This document shows positions 51,377 to 59,054 of a DNA stretch of 64,000 nucleotides, in pieces (within the stretch, counting starts at the first letter, position 1; each line of letters begins with the position of its first letter). The position numbers and the translations under genes were made by a program. The stretch is from JBNKZU01 sp050301795 (GTDB taxonomy: Bacteria > Pseudomonadota > Gammaproteobacteria > Thiohalomonadales > Thiohalomonadaceae). The stretch covers positions 1 through 64,000 of the forward strand of contig JBNKZU010000038.1 in assembly GCA_050301795.1 (NCBI GenBank), in the 5' to 3' direction. A model generated the notes under the pieces. The model searched no databases, was not told the origin of the DNA, and saw only the letters and a program-made list of their open reading frames with translations.

Positions 51377-51859
51377 TTAATCTCTAAAGTTATTAAACTG
51401 AAGCGGCTGACCAAAGTCATTGCTCTTGATAAAGGCGATGACCTGTTGGAGATCATCACGTTTTTTTCCGGTAATTCTAACCTGTTCGCCCTGAATTGCC
51501 GCCTGAACCTTAAGCTTGCTCTCTTTTACCGATTTAATAATCTTGCGGGCAACCTCTTTATCGATACCCTCTTTAAGCACAATCTTTTGAATGGCGACTT
51601 TTCCGCGTTCTTCAACCTCTCCTGACTCTATTGCCGAGATATCAATACCGCGCTTGCTCATTTTTTGATGTAATACTTGCCGAATTTGATCAATCTGGAA
51701 TTTGGTTTGTGCCTCAAGGCTTAACTCATTTTCGCTCTCAACAACCTTGGCGTTACTCCCTTTAAAATCGTAACGATTTCCAACTTCGCGGTTGGTCTGA
51801 TCAACGGCATTTGTTAATTCGTGGCGATTAAGCTCAGAAACAATATCGAATGAAGGCAT
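51377..51859 (-). CDS. YajQ-family nucleotide-binding protein
   Basis: The 160-residue protein starts Pro-Ser-Phe-Asp-Ile-Val-Ser-Glu and contains Asp-Phe-Lys-Gly near 30-37 and Gln-Val-Arg-Ile-Thr-Gly-Lys-Lys-Arg-Asp-Asp-Leu-Gln near the end. The YajQ family binds cyclic di-GMP in Xanthomonas; the diguanylate cyclase in the window makes this possible here but unproved. Confidence 0.93.
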   Translation of the reverse strand: MPSFDIVSELNRHELTNAVDQTNREVGNRYDFKGSNAKVVESENELSLEAQTKFQIDQIRQVLHQKMSKRGIDISAIESGEVEERGKVAIQKIVLKEGIDKEVARKIIKSVKESKLKVQAAIQGEQVRITGKKRDDLQQVIAFIKSNDFGQPLQFNNFRD

Positions 51860-51934
51860 GTTGTTTTCCTGTATTTAGTTCTGATCTATCAGGCTGTGTA
51901 AGCAAGAGAATCATCTCTCATTATCTGATTAATA

Positions 51935-52011
51935 TGGCGTCCCGAAGAGGATTCGAACCTCCGACCTGTCGCTTAGGAGGCGACTGCTCTATCCTACTGA
52001 GCTACCGAGAC
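51935..52011 (-). tRNA. tRNA-Arg (anticodon CCT)
   Basis: The minus strand folds into a 77-base tRNA. GTCTCGG pairs with the 3' strand next to GCCA, allowing G-U pairs. The anticodon stem GTCGC/GCGAC holds the loop CTCCTAA with anticodon CCT, and GGTTCGAATCC is the T arm. The CCA end is encoded. It reads AGG codons, which are rare, and lies between yajQ and fumarase. Confidence 0.95.
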
Positions 52012-52163
52012 ATTATCGTTATTTTATCGAACTGCTGATGTGATTGGTATCGAAAACAGGAAATCAACCAAATCCGCTGGAGTGTTCGACTCGATTAATC
52101 CATATCGGTATGATGTGACACAAAAGTGAGCCGCTGCTCTCAAATAATAACCGAGCATATGCA

Positions 52164-53774
52164 ATGAGTGAATTCTATTATCAACCTGTGTTGTCTACTG
52201 AAAAAGAGACGACAGAATATCGACTCCTAACCGATCAATTTGTTACTGAATCCCAGCTTGATGGGGAGACAATCCTTAAGGTCGATCCAGAGGCGTTATC
52301 ACTGCTTGCTGATGAGGCGATTAAGGATGTCTCTCATCTATTACGCAGAACTCACTTGGAACAGCTTCGTGTGATCTTTGATGACCCAGAGGCCTCGGAA
52401 AATGATCGGTTTGTTGCGTATCAACTATTAAAGAACGCCAATATCGCCGCTGGAATGGTGTTACCTGGATGTCAGGACACGGGAACTGCGATTGTTGTGG
52501 CTAAAAAAGGTCAGAATATTTGGAGCGGACATCATGATGCAGAGGCGCTGAGTCGGGGAATCTTTAACAGCTATCAAAAGAATAACCTCAGAAATTCTCA
52601 ACTTGCACCATTGTCGCTGTTTGAGGAGGTAAACACCGGAACAAATCTCCCTGCTCAAATCGATATTGAAGCGGTTGGCGGAGATTGCTACCGTTTTTTG
52701 TTTATCACCAAGGGTGGTGGCTCAGCAAATAAAACCTTCCTGTTCCAGGAGACCAAGGCACTTCTCAATCCTGACTCGCTTAAAGCCTTTTTGCGTGACA
52801 AATTGACGATGCTCGGCACCTCGGCTTGTCCACCATACCATTTAGCCATAGTGATCGGCGGTACATCCGCAGAGGCGAACCTAAAGACAGTAAAGCTTGC
52901 CTCGGCTCACGATCTGGATGGACTGCCGGACAGTGGTAACCCGTATGGTCGGGGATTTAGGGATCATGATATGGAACAACAGGTGCTGGAGATGACCCGA
53001 ACACTCGGAATCGGAGCACAGTTTGGCGGTAAATACTTTGCACACGATGTACGGGTGATTCGACTTCCACGTCACGGCGCGTCGTGTCCTGTTGGTATTG
53101 GTGTCTCCTGCTCCGCAGATCGGAATATTCTTGGAAAGATCGATAAAAACGGGGTGTGGCTTGAACAACTGGAGCAAGATCCGGCTCGGTTTATGCCTGA
53201 AATCGATGAGACAGCACTCTCCTCTAATCAGGCATCTATCGATCTGAATCAGCCAATGGATATGATTCGTGCTCAACTTAGCCAGCTATCGGTAAAAAGC
53301 CGTGTCACTCTATCTGGTCCGATTATCGTGGCGCGAGACATCGCTCATGCGAAGATGAAGGCATTACTCGACAGTGGCAAACCTCTTCCAGACTACTTTA
53401 AAAACCACATCATCTATTATGCAGGTCCAGCAAAAACACCTGACGGCTATGCCTCCGGTTCGTTTGGTCCCACTACCGCCGGACGTATGGATAGTTATGT
53501 AGAGCTATTCCAAAAGAATGGTGGCTCCATGGTGATGCTGGCAAAGGGAAACCGTAGTCAACAGGTAACTGACGCCTGTCGGCGTTATGGCGGCTTCTAT
53601 TTGGGTTCTATCGGTGGTGCAGCCGCACAGCTTGCACAAGAGAGCATCCGTAAGGTTGAGGTGCTGGATTATCCTGAGCTTGGAATGGAGGCGATCTTCA
53701 AAATTGAAGTCGAAGATTTCCCTGCATTTATTGTGGTTGATGATAAGGGTAATGATTTTTTCAAAATGCTATAG
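52164..53774 (+). CDS. fumA: class I fumarate hydratase
   Basis: The 536-residue iron-sulfur fumarase catalyses fumarate to malate in the TCA cycle. Cluster ligands are Cys in Leu-Pro-Gly-Cys-Gln-Asp-Thr-Gly near 103, Cys in Ala-Ser-Cys-Pro-Val-Gly-Ile-Gly near 311 and a further cysteine. Length agrees with E. coli FumA/FumB (about 548). The symbol is by family; this may be the only fumarase or not. Confidence 0.92.
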   Translation: MSEFYYQPVLSTEKETTEYRLLTDQFVTESQLDGETILKVDPEALSLLADEAIKDVSHLLRRTHLEQLRVIFDDPEASENDRFVAYQLLKNANIAAGMVLPGCQDTGTAIVVAKKGQNIWSGHHDAEALSRGIFNSYQKNNLRNSQLAPLSLFEEVNTGTNLPAQIDIEAVGGDCYRFLFITKGGGSANKTFLFQETKALLNPDSLKAFLRDKLTMLGTSACPPYHLAIVIGGTSAEANLKTVKLASAHDLDGLPDSGNPYGRGFRDHDMEQQVLEMTRTLGIGAQFGGKYFAHDVRVIRLPRHGASCPVGIGVSCSADRNILGKIDKNGVWLEQLEQDPARFMPEIDETALSSNQASIDLNQPMDMIRAQLSQLSVKSRVTLSGPIIVARDIAHAKMKALLDSGKPLPDYFKNHIIYYAGPAKTPDGYASGSFGPTTAGRMDSYVELFQKNGGSMVMLAKGNRSQQVTDACRRYGGFYLGSIGGAAAQLAQESIRKVEVLDYPELGMEAIFKIEVEDFPAFIVVDDKGNDFFKML

Positions 53775-53790
53775 GGATGTAATTCTTTCA

Positions 53791-55050
53791 ATGAAAACCC
53801 AACGTCAATTAGTACTGTTTTTATGGTGTTCAATCGCGCTATTTTCCTGCAATCAAAACAGTTCGACCACACAAAACACAACAAACAACCCACCAATACT
53901 CAACAATACTGCTCAACACTCAACGGCATTAGCCTACCTGAATCAGTTAAGGGCAGCTGCTGGTCTATCACTATTCACAGCCAATACGATTCTCGATACC
54001 GCTGCGGCTAACCATGCTAACTATCTGGTGGCCAACAACACTAGCGGTCATGAAGAGTCGAGTGGTTTTTCAGGGTTTACAGGTCAATGGGCAGCCGATC
54101 GGGCTGTAAAAGCTGGATACAAGGCAAAACAATCAATCAGCGAAAATGTTTCGACCCATTCATCTGTTACCTCGTATAAGAGATCGATAGATGTTCTGAT
54201 GTCGGCCATCTATCATCGTCTGGGATTTTTGACGTTGACCCATAATGAGATCGGGATTGGCTATGACAGCGGCTCAACGGATGCCTATGTCTATAATCTT
54301 GGCAATAGTCTAACCGAGTCTTTGTGCACCAATAGCAGCGGGGTCATCCCACTTGGTACAACCTACTACTCAGATGTCTGTGCTGATAGTACATTGCATA
54401 TAGAAGCGGCAGCCTACGACGCCACAACTACGAACCTGCAAAGCCAAAATCCACAGGTTGTGTTATGGCCGGCTGATGGTTCGAGTGATATCCCTCCTGC
54501 ATTTTATGAGGAATCACCGGATCCACTTCCCAACCATAGTGTTTCCGGTTATCCGATCTCGGTTCAATTTAATGAGTACTTTTTTGCAAACCCGCCACAA
54601 ATCAATCAGTTTGTATTGCGTTCACTGCCCGATAATCAACTGGTCTCTACGATTGCGTTTACCAATCCAGGTGGACTTATCGGTAGTTATGAGGCCGTGC
54701 TGTTTCCAGCACAACGATTAGAGTGGAATCATCAATATCGAGCCGAGTTGGAGTATGACAATGGAACTGTACAAACCATCAACTGGAGCTTTACGACATC
54801 AAATCCAGGAGATGTTGTTCATACCATAACCTCGGATACAGCCATTAGTGTTAGTAGTGGCGTACCGTTTATTATCTATACCCCACCCATTAACGAATTG
54901 GACGGAACTGGGGCTTATAACATCTCGAGATCAACCACGATGAACTATCAGATTGAGATGATCGATAATCACACCTTAAAGATCACCCTAAGCGGTTCAG
55001 GAAGTTTCACCTTGAATTTTCATGGGAAGAGCATTTCAACCACGCTTTAA
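53791..55050 (+). CDS. CAP/SCP-domain lipoprotein
   Basis: ATG 53791 begins a lipoprotein signal with lipobox Ala-Leu-Phe-Ser-Cys20. The 419-residue protein then has a Thr/Asn-rich linker and a CAP domain (about 45-180, His-Glu-Glu-Ser-Ser-Gly-Phe and Ser-Glu-Asn-Val-Ser). A long C-terminal half of beta-rich segments follows, with Ig-like strands near 270-340 and a terminal glycine-serine strand. Function unknown; secreted CAP proteins bind or modify extracellular targets. The 3' end overlaps the convergent TlpA-like gene by 4 bases. Confidence 0.75.
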   Translation: MKTQRQLVLFLWCSIALFSCNQNSSTTQNTTNNPPILNNTAQHSTALAYLNQLRAAAGLSLFTANTILDTAAANHANYLVANNTSGHEESSGFSGFTGQWAADRAVKAGYKAKQSISENVSTHSSVTSYKRSIDVLMSAIYHRLGFLTLTHNEIGIGYDSGSTDAYVYNLGNSLTESLCTNSSGVIPLGTTYYSDVCADSTLHIEAAAYDATTTNLQSQNPQVVLWPADGSSDIPPAFYEESPDPLPNHSVSGYPISVQFNEYFFANPPQINQFVLRSLPDNQLVSTIAFTNPGGLIGSYEAVLFPAQRLEWNHQYRAELEYDNGTVQTINWSFTTSNPGDVVHTITSDTAISVSSGVPFIIYTPPINELDGTGAYNISRSTTMNYQIEMIDNHTLKITLSGSGSFTLNFHGKSISTTL

Positions 55051-55625
55051 GAGACGGGTTCGACCAGCGGCTGTTTCGGTGTTATCAGTCCTCTGATGTA
55101 CTCCTTAACCTTGTCACCATCAAATTGGCCAAAGTGCTGGAATCTGACGATTCCCTGTTGATCGATAACCAAAATCTCTGGTGTACCACGTACACGAAAA
55201 CGCTTCATGCTCACAGGAATAGGCTCACCCCCACCTTTGTGTTTATCGTGACCGACCAAATGGGTGATCTCTTTATCGGTTAAGAACTGTTGTAGCCGTT
55301 CGATGGTTTGATAGTCATGCCCCTCAAAAACGCTATGGATGCTAACAAATGATATCTTCTGCGCTTCTATCTCGGGCTTAAACTCTGCTTCCCACTGCTT
55401 TATTAGCGGAATGGAGAAGCTTTTACAGCCCTGGCACCATAACTGAAAGAAGTCGACAACCACAACACGTCCCCTAAGCTGAGCCAATGATGTTCCTTCG
55501 CCATTAAACCAGTTCGACACCTCCCATTCTGGTGCCTGATACGGTTTTGCCGCATAAATCTTGGTGGTGGACAATAAAAGGGTAAATAGAAGGCATATTG
55601 CCAAATTTTGCTTAAATAATTTCAT
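55047..55625 (-). CDS. TlpA/DsbE-like periplasmic thioredoxin
   Basis: ATG 55625 is preceded by AGGA. The 192-residue protein has a signal peptide (about residues 6-25, ending Ile-Tyr-Ala-Ala) and a thioredoxin fold with Phe-Gln-Leu-Trp-Cys-Gln-Gly-Cys-Lys near 63-71. The Cys-x2-Cys pair Gln-Gly differs from classical DsbE. It should reduce periplasmic thiols or cytochromes. Substrate unknown. Confidence 0.82.
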   Translation of the reverse strand: MKLFKQNLAICLLFTLLLSTTKIYAAKPYQAPEWEVSNWFNGEGTSLAQLRGRVVVVDFFQLWCQGCKSFSIPLIKQWEAEFKPEIEAQKISFVSIHSVFEGHDYQTIERLQQFLTDKEITHLVGHDKHKGGGEPIPVSMKRFRVRGTPEILVIDQQGIVRFQHFGQFDGDKVKEYIRGLITPKQPLVEPVS

Positions 55626-55765
55626 TAAACCGATCCTGAAAGGGAGTGCCATTGTAAAACATTAATCGTACAAACGAGAACGAAGATTTGATTTTATCAA
55701 TAGAGATATGATTCTATGTGTAAACTGGGAAACAACCAAGTATCACCCTAATCTGGATTATCTAA

Positions 55766-56164
55766 ATGCAAAAAAAGTGTTTATATCTCTTGCTCACACT
55801 GCTGTTGAATCTCAGCAATGTATACGCAGATGATTTGGAAGAGGCACTCTATGCCTACAGCAGTAGTAATTATGCCGCTGCTGAAAAGCTGTTATTACCC
55901 TTGTCTCAAAACGGAGACAAACAGGCACAGTATCTGATGGGTAATATCTATCTTGATGGTTTAACGGGTACAACCGATATCACAAAAGCCATCAATTACT
56001 ACAAAATGGCAATAAAGAACAAGCATCGCCTGGCAGCAACGACACTAGGTCGAATCTACCTCAGTGGTTTAGGTGTACCTATCGATATTGAGAAAGGGAG
56101 TTACTACACCGTATTAGCCGATAGTTTTCCGAGTGAGTTTGAGGCTGATGAGGATTGTGATTAA
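55766..56164 (+). CDS. Sel1-repeat protein, secreted
   Basis: The 132-residue protein has a signal peptide (about residues 4-21, ending Val-Tyr-Ala-Asp) and Sel1-type helices: Ala-Gln-Tyr-Leu-Met-Gly-Asn-Ile-Tyr-Leu-Asp-Gly near 53 and Ala-Thr-Thr-Leu-Gly-Arg-Ile-Tyr-Leu-Ser-Gly near 89. Such repeats mediate protein contacts in the envelope. It is followed by the tRNA-Ser terminator region. Confidence 0.82.
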   Translation: MQKKCLYLLLTLLLNLSNVYADDLEEALYAYSSSNYAAAEKLLLPLSQNGDKQAQYLMGNIYLDGLTGTTDITKAINYYKMAIKNKHRLAATTLGRIYLSGLGVPIDIEKGSYYTVLADSFPSEFEADEDCD

Positions 56165-56199
56165 ATTTCCATAAACCAAATCCTCCCATTCCTTCAAAC

Positions 56200-56228
56200 A
56201 TAAAAAAACCCTGTACTATGACAGGGTT
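56200..56228 (-). terminator. terminator of tRNA-Ser
   Basis: On the minus strand AACCCTGT pairs with ACAGGGTT (56207-56214 with 56221-56228) over a 6-base loop, followed by a run of T before ATG-like AT-rich sequence. It lies right after the tRNA-Ser CCA end. Confidence 0.8.
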
Positions 56229-56237
56229 ATTTTATGT

Positions 56238-56325
56238 TGGCGGAGAGAGAGGGATTCGAACCCTCGGTACGTTGCCGTACACACACTTTCCAGGCGTGCT
56301 CCTTCAGCCACTCGGACATCTCTCC
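56238..56325 (-). tRNA. tRNA-Ser (anticodon GGA)
   Basis: The minus strand reads GGAGAGA as 5' acceptor arm, paired with TCTCTCC before GCCA. The D arm is GAGTGGCTGAAGG, the anticodon loop contains GGA, the variable arm is long as in all tRNA-Ser, and the T arm is GGTTCGAATCC. 88 bases with encoded CCA. A partial copy of its 5' end lies upstream (see 56471-56539). Confidence 0.95.
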
Positions 56326-56640
56326 AAATTCTTTAACATTTATGTCTTTTTGAAGCTTTCCTGTTTGCTTAAAGACGGAGCACGCTTCGCGTGCCCTTAT
56401 TCCGGGCTTCCTGCCCTCCACCCCTTCGGGGTCATCCTTCGGATGTTCCGAATTGTTCCTGACAATTCGGTCAGCCACTCGGCAACTGCTCCTGCGTTGC
56501 TCTACCTCCTGCATCCATGCAGTCGTCGGACATCTCTCCAAATTCTTTATCTATTTTGTCTTTTTGAAGCTTTCCTGTTTGCTTAAAGACGGAGCACGCT
56601 TCGCGTGCCTATATTTCAGGCGCGAAAGGTTAACTTAACG
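56326..56640. repeat. tandem hairpin and tRNA-fragment repeat region
   Basis: An 84-base direct repeat (56312-56395 and 56526-56609, 80 of 84 identical) starts inside the tRNA-Ser 5' end and spans the sequence upstream of the tRNA. Between the copies lie compact stem-loops at 56380-56394, 56404-56416, 56420-56432, 56434-56444, 56448-56470 and 56509-56522, several with TTC loops. The last begins just before the second copy, whose own stem-loop is at 56594-56608. The fragment TCAGCCACTCGG (56471-56482) is also a tRNA piece. No intact gene here. Confidence 0.8.
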
Positions 56641-56659
56641 TGCTCATTGTGGCAATGAC

Positions 56660-57367
56660 TTATTCGTGGCCTGTTGCAATTTCCTGCTCGATCTTCTCTA
56701 AGGCTTCCAGTGGCTCTTCAGCCCCAGTGATCGGTCGACCAATCACAAGATAACTGCTGCCGTCATTAATCGCTTGTGAGGGTGTTGTGATGCGTGTCTG
56801 ATCGCCTTTTGCTGACCATAATGGGCGGATGCCTGGCGTTACCAGTTTAAAATCGGTTGAGAGGCGCTCTCTTAATGCGAGAACCTCTTTCGGTGAACAG
56901 ACGACTCCATCTAAACCTGAAGAGCTTGCAAGCGTTGCTAACGACATTACATTTTTAAGTGGCGAACCTGAAAGTCCAATCTCTTCTAAATCTTCATCGC
57001 CCATACTGGTTAGTATCGTAACGCCAATCAAGAGTGGTCGCTTTTGAAAGGTGCTTAGCGCATCAACAGCAGCTTCCATCATTTTTCGTCCACCTAAGGT
57101 ATGAACATTAACCATCCAAACCCCCATCTCAGCCGCCGCACGACATGCACCTGCAACAGTGTTTGGAATGTCGTGATATTTCAGATCCAAGAAAACATCG
57201 AAACCCATACCTTGAATCTTCTCAACGATTGATGGTCCGGCATGAGTAAACATCTCTTTACCAATCTTTAATTTACATCGACCCGGTTCAAGGCGTGAAG
57301 CTAGAGCAACAGCCTCTTCAGGTGTTGGGAAATCAAGTGCGACGATAATCTGTGAGTCTTGTGACAT
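56660..57367 (-). CDS. pyrF: orotidine 5'-phosphate decarboxylase
   Basis: The 235-residue TIM-barrel enzyme makes UMP. Its catalytic motif Asp-Leu-Lys-Tyr-His-Asp-Ile-Pro-Asn-Thr is at about 61-70, and it starts Ile-Ile-Val-Ala-Leu-Asp-Phe. I use ATG 57367; GTG 57382 overlaps the lapB stop and gives five more residues. It is the last gene of the leftward lapB group. Confidence 0.95.
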   Translation of the reverse strand: MSQDSQIIVALDFPTPEEAVALASRLEPGRCKLKIGKEMFTHAGPSIVEKIQGMGFDVFLDLKYHDIPNTVAGACRAAAEMGVWMVNVHTLGGRKMMEAAVDALSTFQKRPLLIGVTILTSMGDEDLEEIGLSGSPLKNVMSLATLASSSGLDGVVCSPKEVLALRERLSTDFKLVTPGIRPLWSAKGDQTRITTPSQAINDGSSYLVIGRPITGAEEPLEALEKIEQEIATGHE

Positions 57368-57381
57368 TGCTGTGTATACCA

Positions 57382-58560
57382 CTATTTGTTATTGATCGAT
57401 AAATGTTCAAACTGATGTATCGGCTTTATGGATGCCCATGTTTTGCATCCTGGACATTGCCAATGGTGCCCTTTTGTTTGTAAACCACAATTACGACAAA
57501 GATAAATAATCTCATTCGTCCATAGTCGGTTAACCACGTTTTCGATAGGTTTTAATGCCTTAATATCATGATCATCATGTGAATGCTCAATAAGGTATTT
57601 GATCGACAATACCGAAGCATGTGTTGTTAGATAGTTATTGAGTATTTCAACTATGTCTGGCTGGGTTTCAGTATTAAATTGAATATTTGATATCGCAATC
57701 GCAATGGAGATGCTTTGATGTCTATCCAGTATCTCTTTATAGAAGTCGACGAGTTCCTTGAAATTCTTACGCTGACTTTTATAACAAAGATAGAGTGGTT
57801 TAATGATCTCAGAAAGTAGCTCAGGATCCTGTTTTTCAACCCTTTGATATGCGTTGATCGCTTGTTGGATATGATTGCTTTGATAGTACATATTACCTTC
57901 AAGCAGGCTTGCTCTGGCACAGTTTCGATCAGTCGATAACGCTTTTTTGATATACCCTTTCGCCATCTTGCTTTCCATAAGTGAAAGTGACGACTCCGCC
58001 ATTTCACAGTAGTAGTGTGCAAGTGCAATGTTTACTTTGGTAGAGAGCTTAGAGAGATCCTGAGCAATTTTAATAGCCTTTTCCCACTCTTTTTCCTGCT
58101 GGTAGATCTCAAGAAGATGTTGAGTTGAGCTTTCACGGTGAGCCGGTTTATTTCTCACCTCAAGAAAAAGTGATTCTGCGCGATCAAACAGACCTGCTTT
58201 AAGATAATCAAGCGCCAGTTCATGCAGTGCTTGATAATGATAATCTCTATCAAGCGATGGTCTTGCTATTAGGTTTTGATGAATACGAATTGCGCGATCA
58301 ACCTCTCCGCGTTTTTTAAAGAGGTTGGCAAGTGCGAAATGGACTTCAATCGTATCCTCACTTACTTCAGAGAGTTTAAGAAATAGGTCAATGGCTTTAT
58401 CTTCTTGATCGCTTAAAAGGTAGTTAAGGCCTCGAAAATATTGATCTGAAACCTCTTTCCGAACCCTTTTTGAACGGTTCTTTTGATCCTTGCGACCAAG
58501 AACATACCCACTCAATGCGGCAATTGGTAGTAACAGAAATATGATTTCAGAGACAGGCAC
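57382..58560 (-). CDS. lapB: LapB (YciM), TPR regulator of lipopolysaccharide synthesis
   Basis: The 392-residue protein has an N-terminal membrane helix (about residues 5-22), TPR repeats (about 40-330) and a C-terminal rubredoxin-like metal domain Cys-Arg-Asn-Cys-Gly and Cys-Pro-Gly-Cys-Lys. LapB works with FtsH to control LpxC. In E. coli lapA precedes lapB; here 128 bases without a gene separate lapB from ihfB, so lapA is missing. Confidence 0.9.
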   Translation of the reverse strand: MPVSEIIFLLLPIAALSGYVLGRKDQKNRSKRVRKEVSDQYFRGLNYLLSDQEDKAIDLFLKLSEVSEDTIEVHFALANLFKKRGEVDRAIRIHQNLIARPSLDRDYHYQALHELALDYLKAGLFDRAESLFLEVRNKPAHRESSTQHLLEIYQQEKEWEKAIKIAQDLSKLSTKVNIALAHYYCEMAESSLSLMESKMAKGYIKKALSTDRNCARASLLEGNMYYQSNHIQQAINAYQRVEKQDPELLSEIIKPLYLCYKSQRKNFKELVDFYKEILDRHQSISIAIAISNIQFNTETQPDIVEILNNYLTTHASVLSIKYLIEHSHDDHDIKALKPIENVVNRLWTNEIIYLCRNCGLQTKGHHWQCPGCKTWASIKPIHQFEHLSINNK

Positions 58561-58688
58561 AGCAACTCCTTAACAAGATTGATAACGCACTGTACCTAAA
58601 AAGAAATAGTGATGTTGCGCTACTTTTGTCGTTGTAGCCATTTTCACCATATGTACCACCCCTATCAATGTGATAGAGCGTAAGTCTA

Positions 58689-58991
58689 TTAATCCTTTAT
58701 TGGTTTATCAATATTAATATTGACACGTTCGCGCAACTCTTTACCCGGTTTAAAATGGGGAACATATTTTGCGCTTAAGGTTACAGATTCTCCAGTTTTA
58801 GGATTCCTTCCTACACGAGGTGGTCTGTAATGAAGTGAGAAGCTACCAAATCCTCTGATTTCGATACGCTCACCTTCAGATAGTCTTTTTGCCATCTCTT
58901 CAAGGATATTTTTGACAGATAGTTCCACATCTTTTGATGGTAACTGATCCAAATGTCCCGATAATCGTTCTATTAGTTCTGATTTTGTCAT
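58689..58991 (-). CDS. ihfB: integration host factor subunit beta
   Basis: The 100-residue HU/IHF-family protein has Met-Thr-Lys-Ser-Glu-Leu-Ile-Glu and the DNA-bending arm with Pro-Pro-Arg-Val-Gly-Arg-Asn-Pro-Lys-Thr-Gly near 62-72. It pairs with IhfA to bend DNA. It follows rpsA, as in E. coli. Confidence 0.95.
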   Translation of the reverse strand: MTKSELIERLSGHLDQLPSKDVELSVKNILEEMAKRLSEGERIEIRGFGSFSLHYRPPRVGRNPKTGESVTLSAKYVPHFKPGKELRERVNINIDKPIKD

Positions 58992-59015
58992 CGGTATATC
59001 TATCTCACAGTAATT

Positions 59016-59039
59016 GGGGCTTGGTTTTACCCAAGCCCC
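59016..59039 (-). other. hairpin between rpsA and ihfB
   Basis: GGGGCTTGG (59016-59024) pairs with CCAAGCCCC (59031-59039) over a 6-base loop. On the minus strand it is followed by AATTACTG without T-run, so it is likely an mRNA-processing or stability hairpin in the rpsA-ihfB transcript rather than a full terminator. Confidence 0.6.
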
Positions 59040-59054
59040 TTTTAACAGCTTTTA

